Origin: Mactra quadrangularis
Taxonomy: Eukaryota > Mollusca > Bivalvia > Venerida > Mactridae
Direction: 5' to 3'
DNA: 64,000 nucleotides
Assembly: GCA_025267735.1 (NCBI GenBank)
Contig: CM046309.1
Span: 32,401,202-32,465,201, forward strand
Shown: in pieces, positions 61,290 to 64,000 of the stretch
How the letters are laid out: each line of letters starts with the position of its first letter
How positions within the stretch are numbered: the first letter of the stretch is position 1
Notes under the pieces: generated by a model
Seen by the model: the letters and a program-made list of their open reading frames with translations, nothing else
Told to the model about the DNA's origin: nothing
The model's database searches: none
Translations under genes and position numbers: made by a program

Positions 61290-62496
61290 GCAATATTAAA
61301 GATTACTGGACTTATGAAGGATCTTTAACCACTCCACCATTGTATGAGAGTGTACAATGGATCGTATTTAAACAACCTGTGCAATACTCACATGACCAGG
61401 TAAAAATCTTACATATCTTATCATGAATTATATTTTGGTATACACGGATTTTTGCAAGATTCTTGCCTGCCAGGCCAGCTCAGTCGGTAGCGAACACGTC
61501 TACTGATCGAGGGGTCGTAGGTTCGATTCCCGGACAGGGCATACTTTCGTGGTGCTTACTCATGAAATAATTTTCTACGGTCATTCACCACCCTCATACC
61601 ACTGATTCCAAGTCATGTAGGACAGTAGTTAGTCACTGACGGAAGTGTGCGCCTAGTAGTTTGTTAACCGCTAAATCCAGAGATTTAGCCTTTCCAGGAA
61701 CAGTGAGAAGGTGGACTGACCGCCGTAATATAACCTGTACAATGTGTTGCTACGGCGTTAAACCCAAAAAATTATTACATAATCTTACTACCATATGATC
61801 AAATTTTAGATCTACATAAGTTTTTGTCTTTTTGCTCTTAATGTCAATACTAGCCTAATTCACTTTGTTTAGATATGGACAATCTACGAAATTAGTGGGT
61901 GTCCAGTTGCCCAGGACAACTACTTTTTAGTTAGGACAATCAAAAAACTCTTTTGGTCAAAAAAAAATCTACAAACAAGATACAATGCTTGCTACTTTAA
62001 TGACCTGTACAGGCAACCAAATTTCGTAGACTGTATGGACATACATTGTTTAATGCTGCGATAGTCGAAGGTGCCTGATAATATGAATCATGAATAAAAC
62101 GATTTATGATTAATGACCACAGCAGTGGCTCTGTGATAAAGTGCAAACTTTCGATTCCAGAGGTCCTGTGTTCGATTCTCTCTAGTTACAGATTAAACTT
62201 CCCATGAAAACTCGATATTTATTATCATTTCTATCATCATAGATATTTTTCAGATATTCATTCTGATATTGAAAGTTAAATGTCGAAATCCACTAATTAT
62301 GACTGCCTCCATGTTTTTTTTCACGTAACATAAATGGCCAAATACTTACTTAAATTAATTTCTTTCATTTAATTTGTATTTATTTTAGCTCGAAAAACTA
62401 AGAAGTCTTGTTGATGCTGACAACGACAAAATGCAAAATAATTACCGACCACCAGTTGATGTCAAAGGGAGACAAGTACGCGCATCATTTAAATAG
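61290..62496 (+). CDS. Alpha-carbonic anhydrase, last two exons only
   Basis: Exon 61290-61399 (acceptor TATTCAAG, donor GTAAAA) encodes [19 protein letters not shown] and continues IVFKQPV. This is the alpha-carbonic anhydrase core with the Leu-Thr-Thr-Pro-Pro of the CO2/zinc-water pocket (Leu198-Thr199-Thr200 in human CA II numbering). Exon 62389-62496 (phase 0) encodes LEKLRSL, then [19 protein letters not shown] and a TAG stop, the standard C-terminus. The enzyme family hydrates CO2 to bicarbonate, and in molluscs members also serve shell mineralisation. No upstream exons carrying the zinc histidines were found in 56.3-61.3 kb, so the 5' part is either far away, too divergent to see, or missing. 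A SINE occupies the intron between the two exons. The polyadenylation signal AATAAA is at 62499-62504. Confidence 0.85.
61472..61775 (+). mobile_element. Full-length tRNA-derived SINE, in the carbonic anhydrase intron
   Basis: The head has an A box (CCAGCTCAGTCGGTAGCG) and a B box (GGTTCGATTCCC). A conserved body follows (GACCGCCGTAATATAACC), then the tail GCTACGGCGTTAAACCC and an A-run. The head's ends do not pair as a functional tRNA acceptor stem would. The tail resembles the MetaSINE superfamily described from molluscs; this family name is my recollection and needs a library comparison. Two minus-strand truncated copies lie in the CYP4 genes. Confidence 0.75.
62118..62190 (+). mobile_element. 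tRNA-like SINE head fragment
   Basis: GTGGCTCTGTGATAAAG (A-box-like) and GGTCCTGTGTTCGATTCTC (B-box-like) lie about 30 bases apart. There is no matching acceptor stem, so this is a SINE head rather than a tRNA gene. It sits in the last intron of the carbonic anhydrase. Confidence 0.45.
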
Positions 62497-62504
62497 AAAA
62501 TAAA

Positions 62505-64000
62505 TGCGAGTTATCTTTCTTGTCTCAATATAGTTTTTTGCACAAGTTAATGAACAATCGGAATATCTCGTTCATTTCTACGAGAATGAGGACTTAATAT
62601 ATCCCGCAAATGATTGAAGTTTTACCCTGTTTTGCGCTTTAGTTTCTGAAGCTTTCTTAGCAGTCTTCGGAAAAGACCGGGGTATTCCGATAATTTATTG
62701 AAGTGAATGGCAGCTCACCGACAATCATTAGAATAAGTAGACTAAATAAACGACTGTAGTGTTATATTGTTTTATTATTCGGAATATGTTCTTGATTGTT
62801 TGTTCGAAAAAAAACACTTTCTATTTACTTGTACGTATATAATTTTGATTCAACATCAATAAGTGACAACGTAATGGCATCTACATTGTAAGGAGGTCAG
62901 CTATATACAGTATGTCACTGCGCTAGACTATGGTCAAACTTGATATATGAACAGTTTATGTATTGTACTCATGGTCAAGATTATTTATTCTATTTAAAGA
63001 TTTTTGAAATCCATTTCTTGCTCTAGTTCTATATATTGCATGGGTACTAATGAAGTATTATATCCATTCATTACAGTTTTCACTAAACTTAGGACTGACA
63101 AAATAATTTGTTTTAAAACAATTAATTTCAACTTGAGTTAGTGCTTCTTTGTACCAAGGGATATAATTCTGAATGATTTAGCATACATTTGTATTTATGT
63201 TTAGCAGAGTTAAATTCCTTTGACCATAGGCAAGGAACAGTTGTGAAAGTCGTTGAATATACATGTACAATAATTTTATGAACACCAGACACGAGTTTTA
63301 TTGTATTATTTTAAACGAGAATATTGTTAATTTATTTCTTAATGTATAAAAAACGTCTGTGATAGATTGAATGGTTACATGTATGTTTGTTTAAATTCTC
63401 AATTGATAAAAATGTATCGCTCAACTCTAGCTCTACATCCAAAGATACTGCAGTAATTTTATTCGAAAACAAAACTAAGTTAACACATAAACAAATGCTG
63501 TGCTTGATGTTCGCCTTTTATTATAATTTTAAAAAACTTATAGCCTGTGACAAGGCAATGGTAAACAAGTAATTAGTTTGCATGAAACTTTTGTTCTTTA
63601 CAAAATTTGAAAAATTTGAAATTGGAGCATACGCGAAAAGTTGTTAAACTACACAAGGGGAGTAATACTGAATGGGTTGGTCGAAAGCATAAAATGAGTT
63701 GTTTCCCTTTATCAGTAAAGGGAATAATATGTGATCGTGCTTAATTATTTTATTCCGATACGATCCTATCTTTTTACTACAAAGTTCAGCATAAAAACAC
63801 ATCGAATAAATGAATCTTTGTGGTAATACATCTACAGTCAAGTAAATGAAGAAAACACGTTTTTGTCACTCGCTCAAATTTTGCACTCTGTGATAAAGAT
63901 ATGTATTGTATATATTTCACTGTTGGAGAATGCGTAACACTGTATAAATGTTAGTATTAACAAAAATTAAATGCTACTCAGCAACAAAATGTCTTTGTTT
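62505..64000. other. Downstream flank without a supported gene
   Basis: AT-rich sequence after the carbonic anhydrase polyadenylation signal. Short open frames exist on both strands but have no recognisable features. I see no repeats of note. Confidence 0.5.

Noticed and set aside
61472..61548. Functional tRNA gene
   Set aside because: A and B boxes are present, but the 5' and 3' ends do not form an acceptor stem and the sequence continues into a SINE body and tail.

Overview
The window is invertebrate nuclear DNA, most likely from a bivalve mollusc. It is AT-rich. Its genes are split by GT-AG introns, and it is dense in tRNA-headed SINEs, foldback MITEs and AT-rich minisatellites. The tetramer-rich motif ACATGTA recurs, and the gene content (CYP4 P450s, WSC proteins, an alpha-carbonic anhydrase and a 2A-like NPGP gene) fits a lophotrochozoan. 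The species cannot be named from the sequence. Nothing prokaryotic, viral or CRISPR-like was seen.

Layout: bases 1-13.2 kb are repeat-rich and contain no gene I can support. They hold foldback elements, a repeat family of about 335 bp, a Tigger-like MITE and a 31-copy 23-bp minisatellite. At 13328-28107 (+) lies an intact 12-exon CYP4 P450 of 512 codons with a TATA box; a 2.3-kb hAT-like element sits in its first intron. At 29842-36080 (+) is an unrecognised gene. It has two duplicated first exons, each ending in a 2A-like motif (GIEPNPGP) and each preceded by CRE-type TGACGTCA sites. These lead into acidic exons that repeat an SDWDSD-type motif and a 38-residue tandem repeat. At 37013-47264 are two head-to-tail copies of a unit of about 5 kb, each carrying a small three-exon secreted PAN-like plus WSC protein. 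At 48304-56319 (+) is a second intact 12-exon CYP4, also 512 codons, with identical intron phases. At 56.3-61.3 kb are a Tc1-like MITE, a hAT-like element and a minisatellite. At 61290-62496 (+) are the last two exons of an alpha-carbonic anhydrase. The rest, to 64000, shows no gene.

How it fits together: all supported genes are on the plus strand. The two P450s are clearly tandem paralogues, and the 2A gene and the PAN/WSC pair lie between them. The P450s show mosaic similarity: some exons are almost identical while others differ at about a third of positions, which suggests exon-level gene conversion. No shared pathway among the different families can be read from the sequence. The most unusual locus is the 2A-like gene. 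Its two first exons end in the same splice phase, so they could be alternative promoters for one acidic protein. The 2A segment is the part best conserved between the two copies.
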